Shown: positions 21,991 through 33,290, counted from the stretch's first letter. The stretch is DNA of 64,000 bases from Bufo bufo (GCF_905171765.1 NC_053391.1:657605750-657669749); one strand, 5' to 3'. Notes: generated from the sequence alone by a model not told the origin. Program-made: numbers and translations.

Positions 21991-22975
21991 GACATGCCAG
22001 AGCATTTAAGTAAAAGGGGAGAGACTTATCTTATATAATGACTATAAATTGGTATGCAATTAAGACCTAATTAATCTACCTGTGTACTGTGAGTTAATAC
22101 ATTTACCATCAGTGCAAACTTATTAAAGTGCGATATTCATGATTAAAATACAATAAAAATTGATACCACAACAATATCAGTGCAATTAAGGCCCTAAATT
22201 GGACAAAAAGTTACAAAGTAAAAAAAAGTGCTGATAGCGCCATACAATAAATATGATTATAAATGATTAATTTCCTCAATCTGTGATGAAGCTACCGGCA
22301 GTAGGTCCAGTCTAAATTCAATTCACGTCAATAGGAGCGGCGCTGCAGTAACCAGCGGAGGCCACTGCACAGTGGATAGACGTTTGACGTTCCAACCCCA
22401 GAGCTACTCCAAAGCAGCTGTTTAGTGGGGGTTCTGGGTGTCGGACCCCCTCCAATTATTTATTGATGGCTTATCCTGAGGATAGGCCATCAATACAAAA
22501 ATCTTGGACGACTCTAAATTCTACATAATGATGCTAAAACCAGGAGCCGAAGCCAACCAGTAATCCCATACGTGTCACTCGTAAAGAGAGGGGTTTTTAT
22601 TTTAGTTTTTTTTCCCGCAATCCACTTAACAACGCCGCACACTATATAGTAACACATGCCTCGCAGCTGCTCAACTAATCTTCAAACGTAATACAGATAT
22701 TTCCTAATAAACTGCAAAAACAAACAGACGCGAGCAGGAAGTTTTGCTTTTCCTTCTTGGTATCTGTGATTTTAAGGACTCTTGACGTTCCCGTCCTGCT
22801 CTGGATGAAAAGCAATAATTGCAGGAATGTAGAATGACACCGCAAGATCTAAATATCAGAAAGATGTTACAATGTATATCATTAACCTAATCACAGCGCC
22901 CCCTGAAGACAGGATAATACAGGCTGCAATATAGTTCAATACCTTTCGGGAACCTTTGTTGTAAATGCCGTCCCT
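21991..22975. other. unassigned, with a short hairpin at 22462-22494
   Basis: ATTGATGGCTTATCC and GGATAGGCCATCAAT form a 15-bp stem around TGA; related TTGATGGC sequences recur at 7163, 54330 and 54745. The rest shows nothing I can name. Confidence 0.4.
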
Positions 22976-23278
22976 TTAAAGGGCTTCTCCCGTAATTGAT
23001 GTAAAAAAATTAAAATCAGACATTCTCACATGCAGCTCTCTCCTTATCACAGCTCTGGAGGCAGTTGAAATATGGAACTGAGCATGTGTGACCACTTGAG
23101 CAAGGCGGACAGAGAGGTAAGAAAAATAATCAACAGCAGGTGGCGCTATGCATATACTTTTTTCTTAATAACTCAGTGGCTATACTAAATTTTTAATTAC
23201 ATGCAATTACTAAAGTATTCAGATCCAGGTGTTGGTTTGAAAACTACAGGATATTTTTTCGTGGGACAGTCCCTTTAA
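22976..23278. mobile_element. T2-like MITE (GCGCTATG / GGTGGCGC family)
   Basis: Starts TTAAAGGGCTTCTCCCG and ends GTGGGACAGTCCCTTTAA in TTAA targets. The interior shares CAGCAGGTGGCGCTATG and GATCCAGGTGTTGGTTTGAAAA with 42468-42981 and 51278-51725, so these are one family. Confidence 0.75.
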
Positions 23279-23288
23279 GGGGTGTATG

Positions 23289-23901
23289 TGTAACACCCCA
23301 GAGTGGTGTTACCACTTCTGCACCCTGATACTGTCTTTACTGATCTAACCTCATGTCATCTTGTGTATTTATTTCCAGGTCCTCCTCAATGTGCATTCCT
23401 ATTTTGTTATGTAACTGTTATGTTCACATGTAATGTGCCTGGTTCACCAGCAGGTGGCAGCAAACACAGCAGAGCTGTATCTAGATGGAATGGAACCTTC
23501 CATTGCATTCTAACCCCCCCTGGCCATGAAGGCCAAAGTTTAAAGCCTCAGGAGCCAGGAGGAAAGTTCTCTGGCATAACCTAGAGTCAGACTACAAAGT
23601 GAAGTGCAGCGTACAGAAGAAGCTGAGTTATACAGCCAGCCTGTCAGTACAGCAGAGCCAGAGAGAAACAGATATAGCAGGGTGGAGTTTGCCTGCCAGT
23701 TTCATGCTAAAGCCTGCTGGGACCAAGACAAAGCTTGAAGACTGTTTCTGATTAACGTTTATTCAAGTAAAGCTGCTGTTCAACTACATACAAGGTCTGG
23801 ACTCAATCTTTATTTCAAATCCCTCAGTTATTCCCCCTATTTATTTCTTCAGAGCCAAAGCCTGGGGTCCAGCAGTATCCAAGTAGGAGCACCGTGACAC
23901 A
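23289..23901 (+). mobile_element. candidate solo LTR
   Basis: Starts TGTAACACCCCAGAGTGGTG, an LTR-like TG start whose first bases form a hairpin (GTAACACC / GGTGTTAC), and ends near GTGACACA. No internal gag/pol sequence adjoins it, and I could not find a clean target duplication. The open frame 23303-23584 has no domain. A different non-coding repeat is possible. Confidence 0.4.
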
Positions 23902-24325
23902 CAATAAGAGACATTTTAGGCTGCAACAAACCACTCGGCAATTGCTACACCTGGGACGCACATTATAGTAGGGCCCTGGTGGGAGGTGCCCGTTGCATAT
24001 GTCTGTAACAGTCAGTAAAAAAAAGCCTCTTTTGCTCTGGAGGACCCAGCATGTAGATGTATTACAAGGATAGCCATCTTATGGAAGGATCCCATACAGA
24101 ACTTGGATTTGTCGATGCAGTTCCAGTCTGTAGAAGTCCAGGTTTCTCCTTTATAAAGCCACTGCAAAGAAAGGCGTCGGAGGCTGGCTGTCAATGGCAG
24201 GACATGTAATGGGTGCCACAACACCAAATTGCCTTCTTCCTAGCACCTACAAATCGCTGTGTAAGCGTGCCCTCACATAACCACTGCTCCCAACATCTCC
24301 TAACAGCTGGGACAGAATGACCTAA
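23902..24325. other. unassigned
   Basis: No gene, TIR or RNA seen. The minus frame 24012-24227 has no domain. Confidence 0.4.
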
Positions 24326-24472
24326 AGTAGACATGCTCAACCTGCTGCCCTCCAGCTGTTGTAAAACTACAACTCCCACAATGCCCCGCTGTAGGCTGAT
24401 AGCTGTATGCTGTTCGTGCATGCTGGGAGTTGTAGTTTTGCAACAGCTGGAGGGCCGCAGGTTGAGCATCCC
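24326..24472. mobile_element. 147-bp palindromic hAT-type MITE
   Basis: TGACCTAA at 24318-24325 is repeated exactly at 24473-24480. The arms, ATGCTCAACCTGC followed by GCCCTCCAGCTGTTG and its complement, pair along most of their length. The relative at 33121-33261 has the same design. Confidence 0.85.
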
Positions 24473-24480
24473 TGACCTAA

Positions 24481-24895
24481 ATGGAGGGCTTCTCTTAGTC
24501 CAATGATGCGCCCCCTCTCAAAGTCTGTCTACTGGGCAAAATGTCTTCAAGGCATGTCTAGCTGGCAAGGATCTCTCACAAAGAGGTACACCACCCAAAA
24601 GTAGGCTCTGATTTTTATAGGCAGTGGGGAAGCACTTTTTTACGCCCTCTTGTAGCAAGACCCAGTGTCTAATCAGACCACACCTGTAATCATTGACATC
24701 TGCCCGAGACATAACTACATGCCGAGTTTTGCAGCAATCTGACATTTCTATCTGGGTGCGGTATTATTATGGTTTGTTTGCATAATAATATTATTGTGTG
24801 TGTGTATTGTTTTCCAGCCTCCGCACTACAGACATCCACAATATAAATTCACCGATTTGGTGTGGATACTCTCAGCAGCAAGTGGATGAGATTTG
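24481..24895. other. unassigned
   Basis: Short minus frame only (24518-24745), no domain. A GT-rich tract lies at 24796-24812. Confidence 0.4.
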
Positions 24896-26182
24896 TTAAA
24901 GGGATGTCTCCAAAAAAAAAAATATCTAAATTTTTCAAACCAGCATTTGGGTCTGAAGACTTTTGCAATTGCATGAAATTAACATTTTGAGTACAGCGCC
25001 AAAAGCAGGGGGACCCTTTCTGGGAAGGTTTTTTATATATATATATATGGCGTCATGTATTTGACCCTGTTCACACATTCACCTGTTTACTTAGTCTTAG
25101 CGCATATAGTGGTGTGCTGCTACTGTTTTTTGTTTGCTGTATTATGCCGGGTAGCTTGCACCTGCGATTTGTCTCAGGAGGTGCTGTTCCGTTTTTTGAT
25201 ATAGATTATATATATATATAACCACTCTTGTCCCAGACACTAAAACTTAACCTTTAATACATTTGTTTAAAATAATTGGAAAATGTGAGCAAGCTTAAAG
25301 GGTTAAAACTATCTGATACCCTATGAGAGCTGTGGTATAATAAAGTGCCTACAAGGATACAGGCGGGGGTGCACTTCCCCGCACTGCCTTCCTTAGGAGA
25401 CACTCACTGATTAGTGTACAGTACATTGATCCATATAGCCGAATGCTACTGTAGAGTAATTCGCTAGCACTAACAGTGGTATTCAGAATCTAAAACCTAA
25501 CACCTGCCCTGGGCCGGTGTTAGGTTTTAAATTCTGAATACCACTGTTAGTGAGTAGCTACGGAATTATTCAATAAAATGTATCCGTGCAGTGCCACCTG
25601 CTGTTTGTTCCTTTGCTTAGTTCTCTGTCCACCCCAGTAACATTGTTGTGGTGGTCGCACATGCTAAATTCCACCCTTCAACCAGCTGTATCTACTGTTA
25701 GTAAGGAGAGAGAGCTGCAGCAGAAAGGGCATGCCCCTTGAGCTGGGGGTGGGGGGCTAAAGTGGAAAGCACATCTGCCCTCAGGAATAGAGAAAGGACA
25801 AAGGACAAGACTCCCCTTTGCAACTTTCGGCGAGGGGCCGAGTCGAGATGGGGGCGCGGCGGAGTCTGGGCCATCGGTCTCAGCAAATTCACTAACATTT
25901 ACACCGGTTCCCATGTGTAAATAATGACTGAAATCAACTTCAGTACGAGTAGGTTTCAATCTAGGTGCATGGACTGCCGGAGGACACGCCTAATTTATGA
26001 TGAGGCCTGCGAAGGACCTATCAAAGAACGGCCAGTATTTAATTGGCTCAAAGCACACGGCAGATGTCTGACATCACACCTGGAGGAGACCTCCTGCTAA
26101 TCTACAGAAACCACCAGAAGGACGATGTAAAATAAATGAACCCCACCTCAGATGCACCGCTCATAATCAAAAAGAAGATCTA
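24896..26182. other. broken T2-like MITE with a hairpin insertion
   Basis: TTAAAGGGATGTCTCC at 24896 is a T2-like left end, and 25570-25745 matches the interior of the family at 22976 and 42468 (CAGTGCCACCTGCTGTTTG, then AGAGAGCTGCAGCAGAAAGG). Between them are (TA)n tracts (25041-25055, 25207-25220) and, at about 25467-25553, a hairpin with arms around GTGGTATTCAGAATCTAAAACC. No right end is visible. 25760-26180 is unassigned. Confidence 0.45.
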
Positions 26183-26698
26183 TCAACAGCAGCTGGATGA
26201 TGGTTTCCACACAGCAGCTGGATGCTGGTTTCCACACAGAAGCTGGATGCTGGTTTCCACACAGCAGCTGGATGATGGTTTTTTCACACAGCAGCTTGAT
26301 GATGGTTTACACACAGCAGCTGGATGATGGTTTCCACACAGCAGCTGGATGCTGGTTTCCACACAGCAGCTGGATGCTGGTTTCCACACAGCAGCTGGAT
26401 GATGGTTTTTTCACACAGCAGCTTGATGATGGTTTACACACAGCAGCTGGATGATGGTTTCCACACAGCAGCTGGATGCTGGTTTCCACACAGCAGCTTG
26501 ATGATGGTTTCCACACAGCAGCTGGATGATGGTTTTTTCACACAGCAGCTTGATGATGGTTTACACACAGCAGCTGGATGATGGTTTCCACACAGCAGCT
26601 GGATGCTGGTTTCCACACAGCAGCTTGATGATGGTTTCCACACAGCAGCTGGATGATGGTTTCCACACAGCAGCTTGATGATGGTTTACACACAGCAA
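26183..26698. repeat. 21-bp minisatellite with 127-bp higher-order repeat
   Basis: Units of about 21 bp read CACACAGCAGCTGGATGATGG with changes to GCTGG or TTGATG, and one 22-base unit with a T-run. Blocks of six units recur at 127-bp spacing (start points 26197, 26324 and 26451). The near-multiple-of-three unit produces open frames on both strands, which are not genes. Confidence 0.9.
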
Positions 26699-28044
26699 GA
26701 GAATAAAAAAAATATTTTTTATACAAAAACATTGTAGACCTATTACACTGGTGATGAGAGTAGAGCCAATGTACGTCAAAGGCACGGTATAATGGACCTA
26801 CGGCTTTACCAACCCCCAGACCAAGCGTTTCCCACTATAAGCTGAGGACCGCCATCTGCCGGGTACAGTACACCAAACCCTCGCCATGGGACTGCTTCTT
26901 CTATAACTCAGTCCTGGTTCTACAACTTTGCTGAAGTCTCATGTAAACAACGCGCCACTTGCAGCATTCGCTTCTGACAACAGAAAAACTGGGAGCGGCG
27001 CCAGTAATCTGTACAATACCCGAAGGGAAAAACACAGTCCCAGTCATTTAGCTCAGCCATGATTGCAATCCTTGCAGATAGTAGTTTGTGTTTTTTTTTT
27101 TATTATTGCTTTATTTTTACAAGAGGCTGCACATCTATGGGGCTTATTATATCGAGGCCCCGTCAGATCACCAGTCAAGCAGAAGTTCTTGACCTTACAT
27201 GAACAGGAGATGGATGACAACCCCTGCGGCAGCAGATCCAGCAGAGAACTGGATTCTACAGTTCACCACCGGATCTCCATAGACTATAGTAGTGTCCAGC
27301 GGTGATCCGGCCACTATCCGGCAAAAACTTTGGGCTTCGGCCTGACAATAATTGTTGCATGCAACATTTTTTGTCCGGACCTGTAACTGTAACCTTACAT
27401 TCACAGTACCATTGGGAATCCGGTAGCCTGATCCGACAGAGGATCAGACTACCAGAGCTCACTGTATTCGGCATTGCCAGACATGACCATGTACCGCTAT
27501 ATCCCTATAGTGTCTATATAGTGTGTACCACTATATCCCGAAAACGCATTTATTTTCGGTACAGACTAAGGAAATAGAGAACGCAACTGTGAGCATAGCC
27601 TTACAGTCCAATTGCATGTTACCTAGTCATGGGGGGTAGGTCAGAATAAAATAATAAAAAATAAAAAAAAGCACCACCCTTGTCTATAGGCTGTTTCTGG
27701 TACTGCAGCTCGGCCATGTTCAAGTGAATGGGGCTAAGCTGCAGTACCAGAAGCAGACCACAGAGTAAAGCGGCGCTGTTTTTGAAAAGGAAAGCAGACC
27801 TTTAACAGAGCTAAAAGTTCACAGACAGAATATCCTCTCCCTCCTCCCTTGCTGTAATCCCTTTGTGTCAGTCTTCACTGTAGTACTTAAATTGTATTCG
27901 TGATCCAGCTCCTGCTCAAATCTCAAACAGGAGGGTGTCTCCAGGAAATTCACTGATAAACCAGGCACAAGGCCTTGCTAGCTCAGCCGAGACTAATGGC
28001 ACCTCGAGATCTGTTGCTTCTTTTTGGAGAAAAAAACAGTTTTA
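26699..28044. other. unassigned, with a short hairpin near 27700-27750
   Basis: GGTACTGCAGCTCGGCC and GGGCTAAGCTGCAGTACC flank TTCAAGTGAAT, a common repeat core also seen near 37755 and 39735. 27230-27480 has inverted CCGGAT motifs but no definable ends. No gene is seen. Confidence 0.35.
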
Positions 28045-28363
28045 GGCCTCATGCACACGACCGTATGTATTTTGCGATCTGCAAAAAACGGATAATGGAT
28101 AATGTCCGTATGCATTCCATATTTAGCGTAATGGAGCAGCTGGCCCCTAATAGAACAGTACGATCCTTGTCCATAATGTGGACAATAACAGGACATGTTC
28201 TATTATTTTGCGGAATGGAAATACGGACATGCGGAAACAGAACGCCCATGGAGTAACTTCCGTCTTTTTTTTTGCAGACCCATTGAAATGATTGGTTCTG
28301 TATACTGTCCGCAAAAAAAACAGAACGGACATGGAAAGAATATACGTTCGTGTGCATAAATCC
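28045..28363. mobile_element. Harbinger-like MITE (GCACACGACCG ends)
   Basis: TTA at 28042-28044 and 28364-28366. The left end is GGCCTCATGCACACGACCG; the right end is its decayed complement. The interior, TTTTGCGATCTGCAAAAAACGG, is like 40543-40864. Confidence 0.75.
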
Positions 28364-28508
28364 TTAATCCATATGCAACTGAGCAGTTAAGTGCACTGAG
28401 GGCGGGGCCAAGTCACTCTGTGCACCCTTGCTCCTACTGCTTTCTTTGCCAGCCCCTCCCTCTCCTTTTTGATTGACATGGTCAAGGGAGATGACTTTGC
28501 AGGAATAA

Positions 28509-28810
28509 GGCTGGGTTCAGACCTGAGCGTTCGGGATGGAGCGATCTGTATGCGCGATTGTATGCGCGTGTACAGACCCATTGTCCATTGTCGCGCGTTC
28601 CCGCTGAAGTCTATGTACGGGAACGCGCGACAAGACGCCCCAAAGAAGCTCAAGAACTTGTTTGAGCGTCGGGCGTTTTACAGCGCGATCGTACGCGCTG
28701 TAAAACGCCCAGGTGAGAACCCTTCCCATAGGGAAACATTGGTTCTTGCCTGTTGAGCGTTTTACAGCGCGTAGGAACGCGCTGTAAAACGCTCAGGTGT
28801 GACCCCAGCC
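28509..28810. mobile_element. Harbinger-like MITE with two internal hairpins
   Basis: TAA precedes GGCTGGGTTCAGACC, and GGTGTGACCCCAGCC is followed by TTA. Inside, CGTTTTACAGCGCG and CGCGCTGTAAAACG pair at about 28674-28708 and again at about 28759-28793, giving two copies of nearly the same hairpin. Confidence 0.65.
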
Positions 28811-29386
28811 TTAAGAAGTAGAGGGGGGGGGGCTGTCGTAGAAAGTGCGAGGAGCAAGGGTGCACTATGCACACAGGGCTCCAGCATGATGAACATAGCC
28901 TTACAATTATGGTCCATTCAATTTGCATTTATTGGCAAAAAGAATACAATTATTGGAATAAACTAAGGATAAAAACAATAATTATGGACTATTTTCTCTA
29001 TATATGTAAAAAAAAAGAAGCTAGAAACACAATTGTATAAAATACGAATGCAGTAAGTAAAAGCCAAACCGGGGTGGGGGGTCAAAGTTCAGGGAGTAAG
29101 TACTAGTCAGCTGAACCGGTCTATGAGTCGGTGTCTGTGCCAACATTCCTCCCTCGCTGAACCTGATCGCAACTAACGATGAGTCACCGACAGTAACAAC
29201 CATAACAAGACTTAATTGATGGAGCGAGTTTCATTCAGCCGCACTTGGCAAACACACGAGCGTCTCCGAATGTAAATGAGAAGAGCAAAAAAAGCGATTA
29301 AAAAGTGGCATCAGTCGAGGAGACGTCTCTGTGAGTGCGGAAAGCACTTGTCAACATGATGGATTCCTTATCCCCCATCGTCCTGA
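28811..29386. other. unassigned; repeat-poor segment 29100-29340
   Basis: 29100-29340 lacks recognisable repeats and has a mixed, CpG-containing composition unlike its neighbours. No gene is seen. It is a candidate for conserved non-coding DNA, untested. Confidence 0.3.
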
Positions 29387-29777
29387 GGCCTCTTGCACAT
29401 GAACGTTGAGTGCCCGTGGCCGTACTGCGGCCAGCATACGGCGGGTCCACAATACACGGGCACCGGCCTGTGTGCACTCCGCATCACGGATGCGGACCCA
29501 TTCACTTGAATGGGTTCGCAATCACGGAGATGGGGAACGGAAGCACGGATCGGAACCCCGCGGAAGCACTACGGAGTGCCTCCGTGGTATCTCTGTCCGT
29601 GCCTCCGCACAGCAAAAAATTTGAATATTTTTTTGCGGTTCGGACGGATCACGGACCCATTCAAGTTGAATGGGTCTCGATCCGTCCCGGCCGCTGTCCC
29701 CAATGATGCAGTCCCCAATGATGCACAGTCCCCAATGATGCACGGAACGGCCGCACAACGTTTGTGTGCAAGAGGCC
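29387..29777. mobile_element. Harbinger-like MITE with a 15-bp triplication
   Basis: GGCCTCTTGCACATGAACG at the left and CGTTTGTGTGCAAGAGGCC at the right, followed by TTA; the left flank is TGA. CCCCAATGATGCA occurs three times at 29698-29741. The overlapping open frames on both strands are shadows. Confidence 0.7.
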
Positions 29778-30151
29778 TTATAAGAACACTGCAGCTATAA
29801 GGCAAATGAAGGTACGGCCCTGGAGTGAGAGCCCATAGGCCGGAGCCTATATCTTCTGTTGAATTCCACATTACAAGCTTATAGAAATAGAAAGATTGAG
29901 CCAAAATCCATGTGGGCCTATACTGTGCCTCTTCTTTGCATATTACGTAAATTATGTGTTGTGTCCTATCTTTGCTCCTAAGGAAGACTAGAGGCAACAT
30001 ATGGCAGTACAAGATGGGGGTCTTAGTTGCACCGCCCACCGATCTGCAGATGATGGCATATCTTATGGATACATACTTAAGCTACATTCACACGTTACAA
30101 GGTCATTTTAGAACCAACTGAAGCCAATGATGCTATTCACATGGCCATTTT
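29778..30151. other. unassigned
   Basis: No gene or repeat end recognised before the piggyBac target at 30152. Confidence 0.4.
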
Positions 30152-30155
30152 TTAA

Positions 30156-30490
30156 CCCCTTAAGGACATAGGACGTACCGGTACGCCCTATTTCCCGAGT
30201 CCTTAAGGACACAGGACGTACCGGTACGTCCTGACTTAAAATCGGCATTCCGGCGCCGCGGGGGTTAATCGGAACGGGATGCCGGCTGAAATCATTCAGC
30301 CGGCATCCCGTAACAATGCAGGGGGGGGTCATTTGACCCCCCCGTATCGACGATCGCAGAAAACCGCAGGTCAATTCAGACCTGCGGTTTTCTGCGTTTC
30401 CGGTCCATTCGGGTGTCCTGTGACCCGATGAACCGGAAAAAGACTGCGATCGGTGGCGTAATTATACACCACCTATCGCAGTCCGAGGAT
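30156..30490. repeat. hairpin cluster in the piggyBac left arm
   Basis: Six consecutive palindromes. AGGACGTACC/GGTACGTCCT is perfect (30213-30232). The 15-bp arms CGGGATGCCGGCTGA and its complement are perfect (30275-30310). GGGGGGGTCA/TGACCCCCCC is perfect (30322-30343). The 18-bp arms at 30355-30372 and 30379-30396 are perfect. Two imperfect ones follow (about 30400-30439, and 30442-30484 with one mismatch). Clustered subterminal palindromes could be transposase binding sites, but that is inference. Confidence 0.85.
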
Positions 30491-30805
30491 TTGGAGAGGC
30501 GTTGCTGGCCCTGGTGCTGAACGCCGCTGTCCAGGGTGCTGATTGGAGCAGGGGAGAGAGGCGCGAGATTCAAACTTCCTGCGCTCCTCTCTCCCCTCCT
30601 CTTCCTGTCCAGCACCCTGACCGTGCAGCACCGTTCGGCACCCGCTCCTGCGTCTCCCTAATCGCCATCCATCACCCTCCTGCACCCATCGCCACCCAGG
30701 TAGGTTAGGGTCAGTGAGGGAGAGGCACCGTTAGGCAGGGAAAGAAGGGAAAAGTTAGAAAAAAAAAAAAAGTTCTTTTATTTCAAAACTTTTTTTGATC
30801 CATCA

Positions 30806-30946
30806 GACCCCAGACCCCCCCACCAGCCCCGCACCCCCCCCCACCCCCACCAGCCCCCCACCCCCCACCAGCCCCCCTTCCCCCACCAGCCCCCCCACCC
30901 CCCACCAGCCCCCCCACCCCCCACCAGCCCCCCTTCCCCTCACCAC
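30806..30946. repeat. C-rich CCCCACCAG tract
   Basis: Simple tandem CCCCCCACCAG-type repeats, G-rich on the minus strand, lying 270-400 bases upstream of the transposase start. The open frames over it are low-complexity artefacts. It could form G-quadruplexes on the minus strand. Confidence 0.8.
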
Positions 30947-31212
30947 CACTTTTTTTTTTTTTTCTGCGTGCGCTGACTGGCCGGCACTTTTTAGCGTCCG
31001 TCCACTGTTAGCGCATCGCCCACCCCACCACCGCACCACCCCACCGACCGCTGATCAGCGTTGTACCGCTGATCAGCAAATTTGAACTTTTTTTTCCTAA
31101 CACTTGCCCTTTCTTTTTTTGCCTTTTTTAGTACGTGAACACCCGTTGCCCCCACACACACGCACATATAATAAAGGTTTCCACACACGCACACTTACAC
31201 GCACACACACCC

Positions 31213-33012
31213 ATGGCCCGCCGGATGTTCTCGGCCGAGGAGGCATACGCCCAGATTGCCTCCGACTCTGAGAGCCCCAGTGAGGATGAGGATGACCCCA
31301 CGTTCCTTTTGTCATCCGCATCCTCCTCATCATCATCGGATGATGATGAGCCACCGAGGCGGCGGAGACGCCGCCAGGCGGAGCCAGGGGCCCCACATGC
31401 TAGGGATCCTGTGGCCCACCCTAGTACGAGCCGCCCTGGGGTTCGTACTGGTTTCCCGGCCCACCAAATAAGTCCACCGGAGCCCCCTGCCGATGAACTT
31501 AGTTGGTGTCCCCCAGTGGACTTTGAGCCTGAGATTCCGGATTTTGCTGGCAATCCTGGAATCCAGATTCCCACAGTGGGGTTTACTGAAATTGACTATT
31601 TTAGTTTTTTTTTCAGTAACCCACTGGTGAATCTGATGGTGGAGCAGACGAATCTGTACGCCCAACAGTTTGTCGCTCAAAACCCAGGCTCATTTTTGGC
31701 TAGACCCGGTGGCTGGACGCCGGTCAGTGCAGCCGAGATGAGGACATTTTGGGGCCTCGTGCTGCATATGGGTCTAGTCCAAAAACCCAGTGTCAGGCAA
31801 TACTGGAGTGGGGACGTCCTATACCAGACCCCACTGTACAGTATGGTCATGACACGCTCCCGGTTTGAGGCCGTCCGGAAATGTCTGCATTATTCCGATA
31901 ATGCAGCATGTCCACCCCGAGGTGATCCTGCCTATGACCGGCTGTATAAGATACGGCCGGTCATCGATCACTTTGGGGCCAAATTCATGGAGGCCTACGT
32001 ACCTGGAAGGGAGGTCGCGGTTGATGAGTCTCTCGTTGCGTTCAAGGGGAGACTCAGTTTCCGCCAATACATTCCCACAAAGCGGGCGAGGTATGGCGTG
32101 AAGCTATACAAAATTTGTGAGAGTACCTCAGGGTACACTTACAAATTTCGTGTGTACGAGGGGCGAGATTCCCGTATTCAACCCCCAGAATGTCCCCCCA
32201 CTCTGGGTGTTACCGGGAAACTCGTGTGGGACCTTATGTACCCACTGCTGGATAACGGTTACCACTTGTACGTGGACAACTTTTATACCAGTATCCCCTT
32301 GTTCAGGTCCCTTGCCGCCAGATCCACGTTCGCTTGTGGGACCGTGCGGAAAAATCAACGCGGCCTCCCTGCCTACCCCCTCCAGGTACCTATCCCCAGG
32401 GGTGAGACCTGTGCCCTTACCAGTGGAAACCTGTTGCTGGTCAGGTATAAGGACAAGAGGGATGTCCTTATGCTGTCCACAATCCACAGTAACAGCACCA
32501 CCCCAGTCCCTGTGCGAGGTACCGCGGCAACGGTCCTCAAGCCCGATTGTATCGTCGACTACAATCGGTATATGGGAGGAGTTGATCTCTCTGATCAAGT
32601 CCTCAAGCCATATAACGCCATGCGCAAAACCCGGGCATGGTACAAAAAAGTTGCGGTCTACTTGGTACAGGTTGCCATGTACAACTCTTTTGTACTATCC
32701 CGAAGCGCTGGCAGCACAGGGACATTCCTCCAATTCTATGAGGCAGTCCTCAAGGCCCTGATCTTTTCGGACCGGGAAAGAGCAGGCCGGAGTACCTCGG
32801 GAATTGGAGGCGCCCGGATCGTCCCTGGCCAACACTTTCCAGGTGTGGTCCCCCATACTGGAAAGAAGGGACGAACCCAAAAAAAGTGCAGAGTGTGTCA
32901 CAAGAGGGGGATACGGAAGGACACCACCACTCAGTGTGACACGTGCCCCGATCATCCGGGCCTCTGCATTATCGATTGCTTCAGGGAGTATCACACTTCC
33001 ATGGAGTACTAA
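31213..33012 (+). CDS. piggyBac-like transposase, open reading frame
   Basis: 599 codons from ATGGCCCGCC at 31213, chosen because it has a Kozak-like context and because the 26 codons upstream (open from 31135) are CA-rich low-complexity. An acidic, serine-rich N-terminus with a run of Arg (about residues 15-55) is followed by the DDE_Tnp_1_7 core. The three Asp expected for piggyBac are at D271 (VAVDESL), D355 (YVDNFYTS) and D458 (GGVDLSDQ). A C-terminal Cys-rich domain (CRVCHKRG through CDTCPDHPGLC and DCFREYH, about residues 557-593) matches the zinc-binding domain that reads the ends. Length and spacing match active members (about 590-600 residues). It cuts and pastes the flanking element at TTAA. 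No frameshift or stop is seen. Confidence 0.93.
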   Translation: MARRMFSAEEAYAQIASDSESPSEDEDDPTFLLSSASSSSSSDDDEPPRRRRRRQAEPGAPHARDPVAHPSTSRPGVRTGFPAHQISPPEPPADELSWCPPVDFEPEIPDFAGNPGIQIPTVGFTEIDYFSFFFSNPLVNLMVEQTNLYAQQFVAQNPGSFLARPGGWTPVSAAEMRTFWGLVLHMGLVQKPSVRQYWSGDVLYQTPLYSMVMTRSRFEAVRKCLHYSDNAACPPRGDPAYDRLYKIRPVIDHFGAKFMEAYVPGREVAVDESLVAFKGRLSFRQYIPTKRARYGVKLYKICESTSGYTYKFRVYEGRDSRIQPPECPPTLGVTGKLVWDLMYPLLDNGYHLYVDNFYTSIPLFRSLAARSTFACGTVRKNQRGLPAYPLQVPIPRGETCALTSGNLLLVRYKDKRDVLMLSTIHSNSTTPVPVRGTAATVLKPDCIVDYNRYMGGVDLSDQVLKPYNAMRKTRAWYKKVAVYLVQVAMYNSFVLSRSAGSTGTFLQFYEAVLKALIFSDRERAGRSTSGIGGARIVPGQHFPGVVPHTGKKGRTQKKCRVCHKRGIRKDTTTQCDTCPDHPGLCIIDCFREYHTSMEY

Positions 33013-33054
33013 ATTTTTATAATCCCCAACAGTCCACTAGAGAACATAAAAAAC

Positions 33055-33290
33055 TATGGCTCTCAGACTTTGGAGACACGGAAACATTTTTTTTTCCCCA
33101 AAAAAATATTAGTTTTAGTGCAGGCATCCTCAAACTGCGGCCCTCCAGATGTTGTAAAACTATAACTCCCAGCATGCCCAGACAACCTACAGCCATCAGC
33201 AGGGCATGGTGGGAATTGTAGTTTTACAACATCTGGAGGGCCGCAGTTTTTAGGATGCCTGCTTAGTATCTCCAAAGTCTGAGAGCCATA
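33055..33290. repeat. 22-bp inverted repeat enclosing a hAT MITE
   Basis: 33055-33076 (TATGGCTCTCAGACTTTGG...) is the exact complement of 33269-33290. It begins 43 bases after the transposase stop. The hAT MITE at 33121-33261 lies between the arms, so the original loop was short before that insertion. Confidence 0.8.
33121..33261. mobile_element. palindromic hAT-like MITE inside piggyBac
   Basis: CAGGCATCCTCAAACTGCGG and its complement at the right pair over long arms containing GCCCTCCAGATGTTGTAAAAC. The design matches 24326-24472. The flanks only partly agree, so the target duplication is unproven. Confidence 0.7.

Noticed and set aside
26136..26785. Staggered plus and minus frames encoding QQLDDGFHTAAG-type and SSSCCVETI-type repeats
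   Set aside because: By-products of the 21-bp minisatellite; present on both strands with frame shifts every 127 bases.
31128..31680. Minus-strand frames over the piggyBac transposase
   Set aside because: Antisense shadows of the S/E/D-rich N-terminus.
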